56,525 bases of DNA from Gluconacetobacter tumulicola (GTDB lineage Bacteria; Pseudomonadota; Alphaproteobacteria; Acetobacterales; Acetobacteraceae): the NCBI RefSeq assembly GCF_014174215.1, contig NZ_JABEQL010000025.1, positions 1-56,525 on the forward strand, written 5' to 3'. Positions 54,888 to 56,525 of this stretch are shown one piece after another. Within the stretch, counting starts at the first letter, position 1, and every line of letters begins with the position of its first letter. A program made the position numbers and the translations under genes. The notes beneath the pieces are model-generated. The model saw nothing but the letters and a program-made list of their open reading frames with translations. It was not told the origin of the DNA and made no database searches.

Positions 54888-55505
54888 ATGAAACTTGCTG
54901 TCTTTTGTGGCTCAGCACCGGGAGATATTCCTATTTACAAGGAGGCGGCCTATGCGTTCGGGAAACTTGCAGCCCGACGTGGGATCGGGCTTGTCTATGG
55001 TGGAGGCCATGTCGGCCTGATGGGTGCAGTGGCAGACGGAGCCCTCGCGGCAGGTGGGGAGGTGACGGGTATCATGCCGACAGCGTTGGCAGAGAAGGAG
55101 ATAGCCCATACCGGCCTGACACACCTAGAGGTTGTTCCAGATATGCACACGCGAAAGACCCGAATGGCGGAGTTAGCTTCAGGATTTGTGACTTTGCCAG
55201 GTGGCGCGGGAACACTGGAGGAAATTTTCGAGCAATGGACTTGGGCGCAACTAGGGATTCACCAGAAGCCATGTGGCTTTCTGAATGTCGCTGGCTACTT
55301 TGATCCTCTTTTTGAAATGATCGAACGAACCGTGTCAGCCGGCTTCATGAAACGGGATTATGCGGAAATGCTGGTGTGTACGGTTGACCCGGATACGCTT
55401 TTTGAACGATTTGCCCGTTATCGGCCTCCTGCTCAGAAGTGGCAGTCAAAAAGCGCAGAAATCAAAGCCCAATGTATGCTCGAGAATCAAAACAACGGTT
55501 CTTGA
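54888..55505 (+). CDS. LOG-family protein (cytokinin riboside 5'-monophosphate phosphoribohydrolase-like)
   Basis: A 205-residue protein of the TIGR00730/LOG family, which cleaves the N-glycosidic bond of purine nucleotides such as AMP or cytokinin nucleotides. The opening LAVFCGSAPGDIPIYKEAAYAFGKLAARRGIGLVYGGGHVGLMGAVADGALAAGG and the catalytic MRTRKxxM-type MHTRKTRMAELASGFVTLPGGAGTLEEIFEQWTWAQLG, with the PGGxGTxxE motif, are intact. Codon use is less GC-rich than in genes to the left, suggesting recent transfer or a different compositional region. No clear ribosome-binding site. The physiological substrate is unknown. Confidence 0.93.
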   Translation: MKLAVFCGSAPGDIPIYKEAAYAFGKLAARRGIGLVYGGGHVGLMGAVADGALAAGGEVTGIMPTALAEKEIAHTGLTHLEVVPDMHTRKTRMAELASGFVTLPGGAGTLEEIFEQWTWAQLGIHQKPCGFLNVAGYFDPLFEMIERTVSAGFMKRDYAEMLVCTVDPDTLFERFARYRPPAQKWQSKSAEIKAQCMLENQNNGS

Positions 55506-55725
55506 TAGTCTCTTGGCGCAAGACAGATGGATTTCAATCCGACACCAGACATTCGACTTTTTCTGTCCATGTCTGCCTGTCTGCTTCAGGATACGAGTAG
55601 ACAGACGGGATACGCCTCATGTCAATCGTTCTGAATAGATAGATGCATGTGGAAAAGCGGCTATTTATTATTCTGTGGATGTTGCTCGCCTATAGCATGA
55701 CCAAAAATCGACCAGTTGAGGCGGT

Positions 55726-56307
55726 TCACTCTGCATTCCAGGGAATAATCGTCAGATAGGGCCAGCGTTTCAGCCATTTCTCTACTTTCGCCTCATAAAT
55801 ATCAGCCGTAATCTGACGTTTATTTGGTCTGACAATGCCATTGAGTAGGTCTGACAAACCGAATGGTGCGTATACTTCACTGCCATGTTTTCCCGGCTTG
55901 ATGCCAATTGCTGTGGCGGTCGTCGGGAACGTATCAATAGCGTCTTCTACAGAGCGATAGGGTGAAATCGGATAGCCAAATTTTTCTTTGTACCAAAGAT
56001 GCACACGCGCTTCGTTCTTTACGTCTATCCATACTGCTATGTGCGACAACATTGTCCGGATACGCTCGGCATTTCGTTGCTCACTTAATGCAGAGGTATC
56101 ATCTGCATCGAAATACACAATATCCAGATCCGAAATGCCGTGATTTACGGGTAAGCCGAAATGGTTATTCCATATGGTTTGTGCCAAACAACCAGCCACC
56201 AACCAGCAGTTATCCAGTTCTATTTGTTCCCAGATATACGACAGATCACGTATGAACGGATTCTGTAAAACAGTATCGGAAAATTGAATCGCGAGCGCAG
56301 TCTGCAT
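55726..56307 (-). CDS. Nucleotidyltransferase-like protein (NTP_transf_6 type)
   Basis: A 193-residue protein whose central GISDLDIVYFDADDTS (about residues 58-73) has the paired acidic residues of a nucleotidyltransferase fold, preceded by LVAGCLAQTIWN and followed by IAVWIDVKNEARVHLWYKEKFGYPISPYRSVEDAIDTFPTTATAIGIK, matching the DUF925/NTP_transf_6 family. The C-terminal part FGLSDLLNGIVRPNKRQITADIYEAKVEKWLKRWP is also typical. Members have no proven reaction; resemblance to tRNA nucleotidyltransferases is only in the fold. Low-GC codon use marks it as acquired. It is convergent with the LOG gene, 220 bases apart. Confidence 0.88.
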   Translation of the reverse strand: MQTALAIQFSDTVLQNPFIRDLSYIWEQIELDNCWLVAGCLAQTIWNNHFGLPVNHGISDLDIVYFDADDTSALSEQRNAERIRTMLSHIAVWIDVKNEARVHLWYKEKFGYPISPYRSVEDAIDTFPTTATAIGIKPGKHGSEVYAPFGLSDLLNGIVRPNKRQITADIYEAKVEKWLKRWPYLTIIPWNAE

Positions 56308-56525
56308 GCTTGCTTTCTATATGCCTGCGTGAAAATCGAAACTTACATGCCTAAAGCATATAGGATCAAGTGTCGGCTTTTCCACGGTTTATTCTGATAG
56401 CAGACCTTCTGGATTCCTGAAGAGTTTCGGGCGCCGTGAGGCGTACGAAAGTCGGGGAGGACCGAACCCGCGACACCGGGACTCAGTTATGGGGAATTTG
56501 CAACTGGCGCTGCCCTGAGGCGCCC
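56308..56525. other. Right edge of the window, content unresolved
   Basis: The 218 bases after the nucleotidyltransferase-like start include its probable promoter (AT-rich, 56308-56400) and a GC-rich end from about 56430. I see no identifiable gene or RNA. The last part might belong to a mobile element or RNA gene continuing outside. Confidence 0.3.

Noticed and set aside
56400-56525. A structured RNA (tmRNA or RNase P) at the right edge
   Set aside because: The GC-rich segment lacks the conserved cores of either RNA, and too little sequence is available.

Overview
The window is high-GC, densely coding chromosomal DNA from an alphaproteobacterium, most likely an acetic acid bacterium (Acetobacteraceae, Gluconacetobacter/Komagataeibacter-like). 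This rests on overall protein character: an alphaproteobacterial single-cysteine DksA, paired TonB receptors, a prpDCB cluster with an ScfR-type regulator, and a YtcA-MdtNOP-type efflux operon. It is not a phylogenetic result. No CRISPR array, complete IS element, prophage or rRNA was seen. One tRNA is present (tRNA-Thr, GGT).

Layout. 0.4-7.2 kb: a small unknown protein, two divergent TonB-dependent receptors around a Fur-like AT-rich site, and an MFS exporter. 7.2-10.2 kb: a compact 2-aminoethylphosphonate-type module (FAD oxidoreductase, phosphonoacetaldehyde hydrolase, divergent LysR) with a perfect inverted repeat between the divergent starts. 10.2-17 kb: panB, a GNAT enzyme, then an ScfR-type XRE regulator divergent from prpD-prpC-prpB (methylcitrate cycle). 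prpCB is bracketed by a perfect 42-bp inverted repeat. 17.2-21.4 kb: an ArsR/SRPBCC pair with a palindrome over the ArsR start codon, rarA, arfB and two GSTs. 21.4-30 kb: LysR, a CPA2-type antiporter, two pirins with a divergent LysR that looks frameshifted at its start, GNAT enzymes and lipoproteins. 30-37.4 kb: a large MscS-type channel, TetR divergent from an orphan outer-membrane factor with a perfect TetR-like operator, dksA, tRNA-Thr and a gene-poor stretch. 37.4-45.7 kb: amino acid permease, SDR with divergent LysR, and ytcA-mdtN-mdtO-mdtP. 45.9-50.6 kb: aldehyde dehydrogenase, type II NADH dehydrogenase, TetR and a HAD phosphatase. 50.8-56.5 kb: an unusual exported group (degenerate MBL-fold protein, PD40 propeller, unknown exported protein), then a lower-GC end with a LOG-family enzyme and a nucleotidyltransferase-like protein.

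The clearest functional units are the methylcitrate cluster with its regulator, the phosphonate module, the four-gene efflux operon, and the aldehyde dehydrogenase/NDH-2 pair, where aldehyde oxidation produces NADH that NDH-2 can reoxidise. The strongest observations beyond gene calling are regulatory and repetitive: several perfect palindromes at divergent promoters, a dispersed hairpin family in two classes, and a repeat that supplies coding sequence for the YtcA N-terminus and the stop codon of a GST. No complete new defence or mobile system was found. The most plausible undescribed unit is the MBL/PD40/unknown exported cluster at 50.8-54.5 kb.
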